From Hirudinaria manillensis (Eukaryota; Annelida; Clitellata; Hirudinida; Hirudinidae), in assembly GCA_034509925.1 (NCBI GenBank), contig CM067537.1:6519001-6583000 (forward strand): a stretch of DNA of 64,000 nt, read 5' to 3'. The notes beneath the pieces were generated by a model. That model saw nothing but the letters and a program-made list of their open reading frames with translations, made no database searches and was not told where the DNA came from. The translations under genes were made by a program, and so were the position numbers. Position 1 is the stretch's first letter; each line of letters opens with the position of its first letter. Positions 23,641-36,800 of the stretch are shown here, piece by piece.

Positions 23641-24892
23641 ATGGCGGGCGATTGCGATCTGATGAGTTTTAAGGAGCTAAAATGTGCTTTGGAATTCAGC
23701 TTTATTGGTCTTTGCAAGAATATTTTCGGTTGCAGCAAAGCCAGAATTACAGTTCATGGGAAAATAGTGTTAAAAAGTAATAATGAGGAAATGTGCACTT
23801 TAAGCTTTGACGATGCCATTACTTCAGGAGATGGCGAATTCTCCTCAAATAGTAAACATTTTGATGCTTTACCAACCTATTCTAAGACTCCGGATCCATG
23901 TATCATGCCATCTAGTGAGAAATCACCAATGTCAGAATTGAGAGACAAATTCATCAGAGGTGACAGAATTATTCCACCGCTAATCCTTAAACATACCGAA
24001 ATGATTAACGAACAGAATTCGTCAGAAGAAAGACTCGTTAATGCTCCTAAAGACATTGTCATAGTAGAAAAAATTAAGTCTCAAGATTTGAGGAAAACAT
24101 CAAGCAAAATGCCAGACTTAGCAGAGAGAATACCATCACCAATTATTGCTAAATGTTTGGATGAGAGAAACTGTGAACTAACAAAAAATCTTGATGTGCC
24201 TGGTAAATATAGAAATCCAGACCGAATAAGATGCTGTGCCTGCAAACATTCAGATGTGGAGGATGGAAGCTGGGACGATGATAAAACAAGCGTCGTTGTA
24301 GATGATGATGATGTTCCTGAAAACTTTGAATCAGGAAAACTTTGCCTTGAATCTTTAGAAGATGAAGTTATTCAGGACAACAGTAAGTTTTACTGAAATT
24401 ATTACTTTGAACTAATGATATTCTTCATTTGGCCTGCTTTAACCACTTTCATGTATTAAATATTGACATTTATTTAGCTTGAACAACATCTAGATTCATG
24501 GTCAATATTAACAGCTGCTTTAAAATTTTTTGATAGCTTCAGTCACTGGTAAAACCTTGACTAATGTGAACCATTATACCAGCTTATTATCAAAGCTCAA
24601 ATCTCACTCTGACCAGTCTAATGATAGAATGGAAGACAAAAGCCTAGACAAACCATTTTCTCAAGAAAGTAGAAATAAATCTAGCCCCTCATTTCCAAAC
24701 AAAATGCCTAATATCCAGATAATTAATAGCCTTTGGAAAAAGAATTCTCGCTATCGACATATATGCCTAGTCTGTGGAATGGCCTTCACCTTCAGGACTA
24801 ATCTTACAAGGCACACCAAGAAAATACATGGATGCAAACCAGATAAGCTCTACTCTGATACTCTTCGTGAAGAAAACATGGCAAAATCTTGA
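23641..24892 (+). CDS. C2H2 zinc-finger protein with one finger, two exons
   Basis: Exon 1 (23641 to about 24381) begins MAGDCDLMSFKELKCALEFS and ends at a GTAAGT donor. Exon 2 (about 24537-24892) starts after TTTTGATAG and joins in phase 1 to read SVTGKTLTNVNHYTS. The protein is about 365 residues. One classical finger is near the C-terminus: C-LV-C, GMAF, then H-TKKI-H (C-x2-C-x12-H-x4-H). A CxxC pair (RCCACKH) lies before the acidic end of exon 1 and may bind zinc. The first 60 residues form a compact, non-disordered block that I do not recognise, ending KIVLKSNNEEMCTLSF. The middle is Ser/Pro/Glu-rich. A nuclear DNA- or RNA-binding role is an inference from the finger alone. Confidence 0.75.
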
Positions 24893-25396
24893 CGATTTCT
24901 GAGAACTTGTATAATCATTTCTTGAAGAATGCTACTTTGCCAGCAAAGACACCTGATACTGACAGGCGTAATAAGCAATCTCCTTTGAATTTGCAGTTCA
25001 TTAAGACTAAACTGATTGCCCTCAGCTATTTAAAACAGCTCACCGATGCATTTATCACCTGAATTTTTACAATTTGTTTTTCAAAGCTGCTGATTCTGAC
25101 CAAGTTTTGTTTATAAATAGAAACTGTAGAACTTTTTTCTTGTTTATGAAATTATTATTATCTAAAGGTTGCTTCCTATTTTCTAATTACCCAATTTAAT
25201 TATGAATTTAACATTTTTTGGAGCCACGATTGCTATTTTTTTGTTTATTAAATTCAAATAAATTTCTTCATACTATTGGCACAATAAATCTCATTAATTA
25301 ATGTCTGTCAGAGTTGGAGACAACACAAAGGACATAGATATATAAATACCAAAATAAATAATTTAATAATAAATCCATTAAAAAAAAAGGGCAGTT
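24893..25396. other. Convergent 3' region
   Basis: 3' flanks of the zinc-finger gene (+) and the GDPD gene (-). An AATAAA lies near 25257 for the plus gene. No further gene was seen. Confidence 0.45.
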
Positions 25397-27286
25397 CTAT
25401 GACAATACTGGTCTGAAAAGTAACCTAACACATGTAAAAGCCAGTAGGAGAGAAAAGTAGATTATTGTGGAAGAAGAAGTGAGGCTAGGATTGGATGATG
25501 CAGATAGTTTTCGGGCATAAATTACATCCAGGAAGTTTTGCAAGGTATCTGGAAAGTCTGTGAAGTACCCATCGATACCCAGCCTGAAGAAGTCTGCATA
25601 TTCATTGTAAGGATCCTGCCTGTAGTTCCAAGCAAGGAATTCGTGCTCATTGCGGAAGGTGTAAATGTGCAGCTTTAGGCCGAGACCGTGGGATATTTTC
25701 ACGAGGTCGCTGTGAGATTCGATGATTCTCGTCGTCTGGTTTATCAAGGCCAAGTGTCTCTTGTCCGGACCAATGCCGTATGCATAATCTGCAACTCTGT
25801 AGTGTTTGCAAGATTTTAAAGTTTATTTGATAAGTTCTCTATTACTGAAATCAAAGTTCAATAGGTGTGCATTAACATAACGCAAGGCTAGCAATTGCCA
25901 AACACGATTACACTTAATGTCCATCTGCACAACAGCACAAAAATCAAAGTTGATGATTGAAGTGATGTTGCACGTAACAGGATTTTGACTAGACCTTCTT
26001 CTTGCTTGCAATGCCTAAAATTGCTTAAAAATGCAATCGCACCGACTGCTCGGTGGGAAAGCGTCCGACATGTGGCACCAAAAAGTCTTTACTTAAGTGA
26101 CCTGGATAAAAAGGAATACCAACCTTTTTAAATGTTCCTCACTGACATCCCCAGGATACCCAATTAGCAAAATGAGTGGAAGGGGGGATAAAGAGTAAAC
26201 ATATTTCAAACTGTTTTCGTCAAAACTCTGAATGAAACAAGGACTGCTCTTCTTATTGTAGCCATTTCTTTGGAGGACTTCAACCACAACATCCTCGAAT
26301 CTCTTTCCAGATTCATTCAAACTCGATGAGACATTGTTCACAAAAACAGGATCCTTGATCTCAACATGAATCCCGATAGGACGTTCTGAAGACTTTGCAA
26401 TCTATAACAGGATTTAGTGTGATCTAGAACTATACATAGTCTGCCTTGCAATCAATTCATTTAATTGCATTATTTGTAAATAATGAAGCTCGATTAAGTG
26501 CCAGTAATATATGCTAACATGATTTCCAGATTATTAAAAGAAAAAACACAAAATTGTAAAAAAACCTTAATCATTTCTTCTAAGGTGGAAATTTTATATA
26601 GTCTGTTGTTGTTTTGATCTCTGTATGGTCTTGGTTCCACTTTGGTGAGTTTCTTTAGTTCATCCAAGGTGAAGTCAACAGTAAAATAATCGTGCAAAAC
26701 CTTGCCTCCACCACTTCTGTCGGGCACGAAGTATTCTGCAGCCCTTTCGGCAGGGAAAACATCTGCAACATCCGTGGTTTTGTTGATCCAACTTTCATGA
26801 GCACAAACCACCTGAAGATCTTTTGTGAGACAGGCATCACATTCTATTATGTCTGCTCCAGCTGCAACTGCCATTTGATAAGCCTCTATTGTTTCTTCTG
26901 GAAAAGCACCAGAATGTCCTCTATGCGCAATGTTGAGGGGTCTAGTGGTCTGAATGTACTCAATGCCATGGTCAAACTCCCACCTTACATCTGAGTCAAA
27001 GCTTATAAATAAGAAAAGAAAATTGTCTAACATATGTTCTGCTTTAATATTGACGAAATCAAGCTCACCTGCTCCAATCCCATGGAATTTTAACCTGAGT
27101 AGGATTCTGTAACGTTCCCGAAAAAGAATAAACGAGAACAGCCACGACAGCAAGGAACCCCATCAATATTGATACTATGAGCTCTGTTTTCTTATCGTAG
27201 AAAGGCAATACTGGCTGTTCTTTATTTAATCTGGTACTTAAATACTTTATCTCCTGCCTGAGGCCATTGTTCGAGGGCGGCATCAT
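25397..27286 (-). CDS. Glycerophosphodiester phosphodiesterase (GDPD/GlpQ family), membrane anchored
   Basis: Hydrolyses glycerophosphodiesters to an alcohol and glycerol-3-phosphate. Exons: about 27071-27286, 26570-27010, 26125-26400 and 25397-25792, with phases that agree (WDWS joined to SFDSDVRWEFD, and HLKR joined to VADYAYGIG). After a short N-terminal tail there is a membrane segment (ELIVSILMGFLAVVAVLVYS). The catalytic domain then shows the family signature NIAHRGHSGAFPEETIEAY, ADIIECDACLTKD and CAHES; the HR, E-x-D and H residues for metal binding and acid/base catalysis are intact. It closes with LGIDGYFTDFPDTLQNFL. The C-terminus has a second hydrophobic stretch (STIIYFSLLLAFTCVRLLF) after a small-residue region, so it is a second anchor or a GPI signal. 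The exact subfamily is not resolved; it looks GlpQ-like rather than GDE1-like. Confidence 0.88.
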
Positions 27287-27916
27287 GAACGGTCCTAAAT
27301 AGCTCTTAAATACTCAACCCGAGTTTGACAGATGTGAAGCGTGGAGTTCGCACGAGTGTATCACATGATATTAAAGAGACATTTCCTAAATAAATAAATT
27401 TTTACTATTAACTTTCCTAAAGTTTAAAGAGAATTATGTTACATTTCGAACAAAGATATGCTCCGGGACGACCGAGTAAACAAACATATTATGTCAGCTC
27501 TCGACTAGGTCGTTGAGGGCAAATTTGTTAATTTAATTGATAGTTTAGCTGCCCTGGTTTGATTGCTCAAGGTGATCTCATAAAAATTATTTATATTGGT
27601 AATTTTTTAATTATTAAGATATCATTATCATAATGAATTGGATTAAGCTGGTCAGTTATCGAATTCACATTACCATAATTCATGTTACATGCCCTGGACT
27701 TTTTTCACAAATAGTTTTTAATTTTTAATCATTAATTCAACTAATCTATTTTTAAACTCTCGATGGGATGTCCAAAATCTTTATTGAAAGCTGGCGTTCT
27801 AGCTCTTTTTTGAATGGCACTAAAAAAGTTAAATTAAATAAAATGAATCATTGAGGTATCAAAAGTTATTATTTAGAAATTAGTCAAATCTAAATTACTG
27901 AAATAAATGTTTATAA
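27287..27916. other. Intergenic region between the GDPD and amidohydrolase genes
   Basis: GDPD promoter region and the 3' flank of the amidohydrolase gene. AT-rich; nothing else seen. Confidence 0.4.
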
Positions 27917-30900
27917 TCATGAATGGATCCATCTTCTAACACCATTGACCCAGGTTTCCAAAACCTTGGCGTGCAATACTTCTTTGGGATCAGTAAAAAT
28001 GTCTCTATCGATGACAGCAAAATCAGCCAAATATCCCGGCTTAAGTTCACCAAGATCACTCTCCCTTAAGGCAGTATAGGCACCACCCTTTGTATACATG
28101 TCAATTGCATTTTCAAGGCTCAATCTTTCTTCTGGTCTGTTGTAGGATTAGCAGCTTATTAAATAAATTGCACTAATTATGTTTAAAGTAATTGTACTAA
28201 AAATAAATTAGATGTAACGCGCTTCTGCTTTAGTCATGCTTATGTTCTATATTGAGAGTACATTTAATACATTAATACTCAGTCAATTTATCACATAAGT
28301 AATTGCAATACAACAAAATTATTTACAAATTGAAACAGTGGCAGTTAATGAACCTAAAGACAGGAGACGAATCGACATCTCTTAGTCCGCTGTGTCTGAA
28401 GACTGCATCAAAGATTCCGACAAGAGTTAAAGGAGGTTCTATAGGAGCATCGGACCCCCCAGCACAAGGAATTCCTTAAAATTATTAAATTTATTAATTT
28501 ATTTCATAAGTAATTATAATTAGCTGAAAGTTGTCATAAACACTCAACCCAAGTCATAACATCAATTCATTCTAAGCACTAATTCGTTCATGTACCGTAT
28601 TATTCAAGTTATTAAATTGCTTTTTATTGTTAAATGATTTAACTTGCAATTGTCATTTTGAAAGTATGTTTCCATTTCTTAATTGAAACCTTTCCTTTTT
28701 AATAAACATCAACTTAGCACAATAAAACCTTATGCTTCAATATATATATAACAGAAACTGAAATGAATTTCTTATACTATAATTTTAAATGGTGAGCTAA
28801 GTAAGTTTAATCGAGAAATGTCTATCACCTCGGTCAATCAGTGTCTTCCATGGATAAGCAAATGGCATGAGAGATTTGGGCAGGTTGTTCATAATCCATC
28901 TTGCATCAGTGTTCACAAACTGGGGCTGTATGTTGGCAATCACCCCACATTTCTTCATCCTCTCAATTAGTTCATCCCTCAAGATCTGAAGAAGGTGAAA
29001 GTTTGAATTCATTTTCCATAATAATAATAATAATAATAATAAATAATAATAATTAAAATTTATATGTACATTATTCATCTTTCTGCTGTTTTGCTAGATA
29101 AATTAAGGGATCAATTAGATAAATATGTAGCTAGTTTTAGAATTATCAGTAAGAACACAACAATGACTTTTTTTTATAGATAAGTAAATATGATATTTTT
29201 TTAAACTTTAAAATTTTAAATTTTGAAAAACATTCTCACAGAATTAAAAAAAAAATTGCTTTTTATACTTGAATATAAATGGATTCAAAGGTCAAACGAG
29301 CTAAAAAACAAATACTTGGCAATGGACAAAAATAGGTCTGCTTGAAGGATCGAGGTTAATCTCTTCAAGGACGTCCAGAACAAGCTCTGCTGCTCTGTCT
29401 CCGATGACGTGAGCTTCAACGCGATATCCGTCATCAATGACCTCCTTCATCTTCGTTTTCAAGTCACTCTGTGAACACAAACAGGGACTTGAAATGCAAA
29501 TAGCTAAATAATTGTATCGAGAAGATGTTGATGCGATGAATAGTTCTGATGGTTAAATAAAATCTGGTTAAAAATAATAGCCCTAGCCACAACATACATT
29601 CAATTTATTTACACATTTTTACATTGCATACAAACTGAACATAACTTTGTATAACTTATGTGTGACTCACATGAGTGTACAGAAGCATACCACATTCACT
29701 CTCCAATGGGCAGGTATGAGGATGGCATTTGTAGGGCAAACTAATGGCAGCCGTCATGGGTCCCAGGGCCCCGTCAACAATGAACTTGACTCGACTGGCG
29801 AATAGCATGGGTTCTCGGCAATCGACGGAACTTTCTGGAAAGGCACCTTTTTGACCGATCGAGGTAGCAAAGGCAGAATAAAATATTCTGAGGGGCAGTT
29901 GTCTGTTCTCAGCCAGGTGACAGAATTCAGACCAGGTGTCCTTTTCACAAGGATGAGCACTGGTAACACCATTTCTGAGAAGATCATGAAGAGCCACCTT
30001 GAGGTTTTGAAGTCTTTCCTCAAAAGTCTGGGGAGGTACATGCTTGTAAAGTTCTAATATAATGGGGATCTCCTTCAACAGCCCTGTTAGTTGGTTGGGC
30101 TTTGTTGGGTGATCAGGAGGGTGCCTTATAAGTTCAGATCCAGCTATTTGTGTTGTCTCATTGAACCCTGCAAAATATTTACATAATTAGAACTAACTAT
30201 GTCAAAACATTGTAATTACTAATTGTTATTATTAATAGATCACCAAAAATGATATAAAGTGTAATCGTTCCTAGAGAGATTTCATGAAAATAGGTGAATT
30301 CTACACTTAACCACACAATATATGTAAATAAGTGATCTCCTTTAAAAAAGAAATCTCATGTGATGTAACAGATACCTGCAATATGCAGTGCCCTTTGATT
30401 AACTACTCCAACATGGTAACAGGTCCTGAGTAATAGGACAGGCACATCTGGACAAACTTCATCAATGTCACTGGAGTTTGGAAACCTTCCAAGAAGATCC
30501 TGCTCCCATCCAGATCCAATGATCCATTTCTTACCAGGGTTGTTCTTTCTGTAATCCAAGATCTTTTGCTGGAAACTCTCAAAAGATTGGCAGCCTTTGA
30601 GGTCAACTTCGGTCAGTTTTTTTCCATACATTTCCATGTGGAGGTGACTGTCATGGAAGCCAGGAAGGATGAGTTTGCCCTAAGTATGCACGTTATAATC
30701 TAAATAAGAGTAATAATGTTTAATAAATTATTTAGTTCAACACAATAATTGAACAATAATATATATTCAAGTCTGCAAAGCTTTGCCAAGTTTGCTCCTA
30801 AATCCATTTCATCGATATGCATCAATCTCCATGCTAGGCCCATAAATATATTTCATAAATAATAATTCATCAAAAATTTATAGAAAAAGCGCCCACATGA

Positions 30901-31061
30901 TAATCTATTTTTTTTGCATTTGGAAAACTCGAAAGAGGGGCATCTTCCATTCCAACTGAATCAATCACTCCTGTTGCTGCATTGAAAACCATCCACGAAT
31001 TGAACGGATGGCCCGAAGAATAGATCTTGGCATTGTAGATGAGACAAAGATTTTCTGACAT
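27917..31061 (-). CDS. YtcJ-type metal-dependent amidohydrolase
   Basis: Amidohydrolase-superfamily enzyme of the YtcJ/AepA type; the substrate is unknown. Exons, approximately: 30893-31061, 30376-30680, 29690-30170, 29320-29470, 28830-28985, 28340-28475 and 27917-28137. Seen in order: an N-terminal beta sandwich start (MSENLCLIYNAKIYSSGHPF), the metal motif GFHDSHLH, KKWIIGSGWEQDLLG, LRNGVTSAHPCE, RVKFIVDGALGPMTAAISLP, RVEAHVIGDRAAELVLDVLEE, VIANIQPQFVNTDA, GGSDAPIEPPL (with the late metal/catalytic Asp), then NAIDMYTKGGAYTALRESD and GYLADFAVIDRDIF near the end. This is the complete domain order of the family. Start chosen at 31061; an in-frame ATG at 31106 would add 15 residues. Many invertebrates keep such genes and often acquired them from bacteria, but this one has ordinary introns. 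Confidence 0.88.
28738..28750. repeat. Short TA dinucleotide run
   Basis: A TATATATATA run in an intron of the amidohydrolase gene. Confidence 0.5.
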
Positions 31062-31598
31062 TGTTTTCTGATGAGTAATAAAAAAAACATTTAATGTGGA
31101 CATCAAAGAGAAGAAAATGTGCCTACCACTTTCTGCCTTTTAAGTCAGCTTATCATAAATTGGTTCTTAGAACTATCACAATGGAAAGATAATGGAGAGA
31201 TGAGAATAACTATGAGTTTTCAGGAACGAAATGAGCGGCTATAGATTCGTAATTATTTCATAATAATTATTATGCAATAATGATTTAATTCTCAAGCAGA
31301 CATAAAATGAGTCACATTTGCATTTTAGTCTGCAAACTAAAATATCCACATGACGTATTGCCAACAAATCACCTTCTAACTTTGAAAGTCTTGTACTGAG
31401 TTATTTCCAGATGATGTCGATTACCAGGCAACTTCGTGCAACATCTGGAAAATTTAGTGGCAGTTTCTAAAACAACGCGTACCCATTGATGCATAAGTAG
31501 CGTTTGGCATTGCATGCCCAAAAATCAAACAAAAAATAATTTTAACTATAGCTAAAGATCAAAGTTCAAGAGGTCGAGCCCGTATTTGTTTACTTTAC

Positions 31599-31913
31599 CA
31601 CGTGTCAATTCTTTCGTGTTAGACCCTCATGGGGTCAACATATGTTTAAATATAAAAAAAATAATAAACGCACTTAAATATTTAAATTACATTCTAATCA
31701 CAAACTTGTCGTTGAGAATAACGTGTTGCTTGTTACAGAGGAAATTTAAATGACAAATTATAATAAAATTTGCATGTTTATTTTTAGCCCAACCTGCGAA
31801 CGACAAACGTTGGGCGTAAACCAATGAAGAGCCCTCAGCCAATAAAAAGAGCTTCTTGAGGTCACGTGATGCTAAAATAAACGGCCAATGAGCGACTAGA
31901 TTCGAATCACGTG
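31599..31913. promoter_or_regulatory. CCAAT and CACGTG cluster between divergent genes
   Basis: Three perfect CACGTG E-boxes (31599-31604, 31863-31868, 31908-31913) and three CCAAT boxes (31821-31825, 31839-31843, 31885-31889) lie between the amidohydrolase start (31061, -) and the ATOS start (32131, +). CCAAT is followed by CACGTG twice with similar spacing (about 19-20 bp). The middle E-box, ggtcacgtgatg, resembles the sites bound by bHLH-zip factors of the USF/TFEB type. Closeness to the ATOS start favours a role in that promoter. Function is inferred. Confidence 0.5.
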
Positions 31914-32130
31914 GCATGATTGCCGTGTTATTCTTCTAACAACATATGAATGTGGCCATCCAGGTTGATATCATATTTAGTTGAGAGATTCGGCAGTTGC
32001 AGTTCGGCAGCGCTTCTCAGCAGTATGAGAGAGTCAGAGACTATTTCTTGTCGCTGTTGGTGTAGGTTGCGCTTTTATAAACTTGGAGAAACTAACGTTT
32101 TAGACTCTTATCGTTTGGCGAACAGTCAGA

Positions 32131-33810
32131 AATGAAACCTGAAGGAGGTCTGTTCCAGTTATTTTCCATAATGTTTTTAACGTGGCTTTTGCTTTTTAAG
32201 TGTACGTATCTAAGTGATCTTATAGCTTTTTCTGAGTCTATTTAATTGTTTTCACTTATTGGTTGGAATTATCATTGGAACTGTGTTATGCAAATGACAT
32301 TTATTATTTTCCAACGAAAAGGAGATTCCTAACAATTTCTCGCCTTGCAACAATAATATTAACTATTTAATGTAGATTTTATAAACCAAGACCGACTTAG
32401 CAGATAATAAGGTTTTAGTTATAGTAAAAGGTAATATCAGTTATCCTGGTTCCTTTAAAAGCTGGCTTTAGTTTCCCTGCATTACATTAAGTAACACCTG
32501 CTTGTTGTTGGTAGTAAATTAAATAATTCCTAAATAACTATTATTTTATTATATTATTGTTTATTTCATTCAATTCTTAATGGGTTAGCTTAAGCTGACT
32601 GATACTGTAGAATGCTTTATTTGCTAGTGTGGAATTTATTTTATTGGTTTTATTTCATCACCCTTCATTAATTCACTGCATTTCAGTTTCTGTTTCTAAT
32701 ATACTCCAGTCCTACATGATGATTCTTTATTGTTTCCAGAAAATGGTGCAAGCGCCATGTAATTTAAGATTTAATTGCTGAGCTAGAGCATATTTGTCCT
32801 GTATAATATTTGATATAATATTATTAGAAATACATTTAAAGTGAATTCCATCACATGCCATATTCATTTGTTTTGCTAGGTTATATTTACAGGTCATTTC
32901 ATTATCTTTCAATAAAATATTTGTTATGATTTATAATGATAATGCTGATTTACTACTCTTAATGCAAAGTGCCATATAGTAATTGTTAGTCTTTACCAAT
33001 ATTCAAAGTGTCAGGCATTACTCACACATGTTCGTATTAGCTTCTTTGAAATCACATAAGTGCTCATGAATTCTTTTATCTGTGTTACTTTGAATATTAC
33101 ATCTTTGTTCAATTTTCAGTAATCCCTTTTGTCTCCAAACAAAGGAGTGTACTAACCCACATTGGGTCATTGTTGTATTAATTTCCTCTATTTCATTATT
33201 ATCATTATTATCGTTTCACTGCACATGACTCATTACTGACACTAATCATGACAAATGCTCAGCTGATGTAATTTCTAGTGTGTCACACTTGACATGAGGT
33301 CTGCAGTGGTTCTAAGCAGATCTTGGCTGTTATGATGTTTGAGTTGAGGTTTATCACGTGAAGTAGTCCTTGATTTCTTAAAAATGTAAGTTTTGGAAAT
33401 ATTTTGTTGAACAGAAAATATAAAAAATTTATTTTTCTTTTAAATTTAGAATAAAAATGAAACATTTTGCCTTAATGTAAACCTTTTCTTCAGTATTTTC
33501 TATTTAATCCATAATTCTTGCTCTCTGCTAATATTTGGAATGGTCAAATTACTTATTTGACAGCTCTGAGTGAGCTTCAAATACTTGAACTTAAAGATAA
33601 CTTGCTTTGAACTCTGGAACTGCTCGCATTTCGTCATCATTTCTTGCATCATCATTATCATCATCATCATCTTCCTTCCTTCCTCACCATTTATATTGTT
33701 GCTTTCATTAATCATATTAACAAGCCCCATCTCTAGTAATTATTACCAAGATTTCATTGCTCATTGTGAAGTGAAAGTTTTTTTTGGGGGTGGAATTATT
33801 ATTATTGTTA

Positions 33811-33893
<83 letters not shown>

Positions 33894-36800
33894 GTTATTA
33901 TTATTATTATTATTATTATTTGTTATTGGCAATTGCTGCACATTATGTGGATGGTTTGAGATCTCAGCATTTTATTTATTAATTATTTAAAAGTTTTACC
34001 AATAAATCTATATAATGCAATTAATAAAAATATTAGTTCGTTTTGAAAATATTATTGGCATTCTTCCATAAAGACTTATCATTAAGTAATGCCTTTTATT
34101 AACCAGAATTTCTTTGCCAGAAGCGTAGGTGAATATAATTTGTGGAGAATATTCAAAGCAATAAAATTGACTATGACATTGCGATCATGATTAATTTGCA
34201 CTGACAATAGGTGTAACTTCGGACTTGTTTTCATGAAAAACTTCCGAAACACATTTTAAAGATTTAAAGATGTTTTTATTAATGAATTATGCTAATATAA
34301 GAACAATAAGCGCCTGTTGGTAAACATGAAAGCCGCCCCTATTGGTCGCTTCGGGAGCCCATCAGTGATGCACGTGCCCTGCTGTGCCGATCAGCTGTTT
34401 TGTCGATCAGCTGTTGTTTTTATCAGGTCAATCCGTGCCTTTCGTAATGCTCATTCGCTGGAAATGAGGTTGCTCATGAATATTAATCAGGTCCCTTAGA
34501 CAAAGCCTCTTGTTTACGGCTAACTGCAGATTATCGATGGCTAGGTGCACGCCATTATTTAAATGTTTGTATAATAACATTATTATTATTATTATTACTC
34601 CTTTTTAGTACAATTATTTTTTATTCCAAGTAAGCATAAGCTTCTAAAAGACTTCTCAAAACTGAAATATTTCCATGAATCATTGATTCAAAGATTCGGT
34701 GTTGTTTACCAGATTCAGAATAAATCAACTTTAACCACTCCAGATAAACTTGTTTTCGCTTGTTGCACATCTTGGTCGTGTCAACAACTCGTTAAGATGT
34801 TTAATATTATTATATTTAAATCCTTATATTGCATTGAATCAAACGTGTTTACCTAAAGTAAGATAATAATTACAAGATAATTAACTATTAATTGTTAAAA
34901 TAATGTGCTTTAAATATTTTAATTTTTAATCATGAAACCACTGAAATGTCATCATTTTATTATTTATTTATTAATTTTATCCTAGTTTTCAGTTGAGTGC
35001 ATCCAGTAATTATTCCTGTGTGTGCTTAATCTGCCTAAGAGCCGGCCATAGTTTAAGGATAGCGTCGGCGGTCATGGTAACTATGTTGTTATTATTAAGA
35101 AGGAGAATGATGAAACTCGTGGCATGGTTAACGTCTTGTCGGTCATTAAGTCTGGTCACGGAATGGATTTCAATCCTTCAATCATTTGGTTGGTGATGCT
35201 GGTTGTCAGTAATCCATCTTCTCCCTGCTGTGGTGAAGTGGTGATCTTCAATGGTGAGGGATTTGAAAACGCATTCGTAAAACTGAGTGTTTCTTTCTCC
35301 TTTCTGGTAATCTTTTTCTTTTGACTTTCACTTGTTCGTGTTTTTAGCCCCATTTTTTATTTGTTTATCTCTTCTTGCCGTGCTTCTCCAACTCAGAGAC
35401 CATAAAAGGTGCATTTAGAGACAAAACAAGCACAAATAGATTAATTCTTTAATCAACGCTCATCTCTTGGAAAACATTCCCCAAAGTTAATTGGATTTTC
35501 TGGAAGTTTCTTATCCACTTTTCCAGAGAATCTTCGAATCTTCGTGGGTGGAGACGTATCAAATTGCATTAAGCAGGGTACTCGGTGCCGATGTTCAGGA
35601 TGATTGTTCTCATTTAATATGCCAAAAGGGTAGCACGGTCGGTCTTAGCGTGCCATGTTGTTGTTTATGAATAAGCATTTTGGGCGGAGCTTGAATATCA
35701 TCTGCATTTGTGGGCGGAGTCGTTTTTTTTTCAGAGCAGAAGAGGCCTTGTTAATAGAAGAGGCCTGAAAATAGAATATTAAGTAAAAACCTGCATTCAG
35801 CTGGTGCTCGGCCTTTGATTGGTCGATCGAAATTCCCGGAAAATTGAAATGAAAATAAATGTTCATGGTTTTTTATGAAGAACTTTCTCAGTCGTAATGA
35901 GTAAAAGTTTAAAAGTTTATGAAAGCTCTTAAGCGGAACCAGTCACATTTATCAACTATCACACCTTCAGGTCGAACCCCTTCATAAATATTCATTGGAG
36001 TTAATCATTCCATTTTTCGCGTCGCCGTGACAACAGGGGGATATGTTCTTGTCATTTCACGTTCGTCACTCTGTTTTCCATCACGTCGATACGATCTCTC
36101 GCCATCGCAATTTTTCCATGCTTCCATCGAAAATCGTTTGAGTATTCATTTGAATTTTCACTCGACGAAACACGACTCTGAATGAAGTAAGCATTAATTA
36201 GGTCAGACGAATCCAGGTAGGTCCAGGTAAAGGCAGTCTCATTAAAAATATCTGAAAATATAATACATGAATTCATTTATTCAAAGCTGATACGTAAGCA
36301 GCCACCAATGTCGAACCTTTTGAAACGCATTTCCAACTAAAATCGCAATTTTCGTCTCCTTTTAAGGTAACATCTGCGCACTTTTACAGACGTTTTTGAG
36401 GAAAATGTTTTGTATTTATTGAAACTTCTTTGTCTTTCCTGAAAGCTCAATCAATTGATCACGTTTGCTCTTCTGCGCTTGTATTTCGTGCGCACGATTT
36501 TATTACGTCATACCTGGATGGCGCCTTTTCTATGCTGTACTCTTTAAGCATTACTGTTATGATTATTAACATTATTATATGATATCCTTAACTTAATCGT
36601 TACTAATACATAATATAATGTTTATCCCAACCAGTGATACTTTAACCAAGCAAATAAATTAGTTGAACTTTCTTCCATGTAATGTATTACCATCGTGAAA
36701 GGTCGAGGTATTGTGGATCAAGGTCACTTTTAACAGGAGAGGAGCAAACTCAGGGAAAAATCTTTTTTCGTTTATAAAATTTGTTTTTTTTGTCACGCCC

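Noticed and set aside
33717..33990. Long poly-Asn, poly-Leu and poly-Ile frames
   Set aside because: These are six-frame readings of the ATT microsatellite in the ATOS intron.
34317..35324. Plus frames of 60-67 codons in the ATOS intron (34317, 34993, 35124)
   Set aside because: Composition and lack of homology suggest chance frames in the less AT-rich islands.
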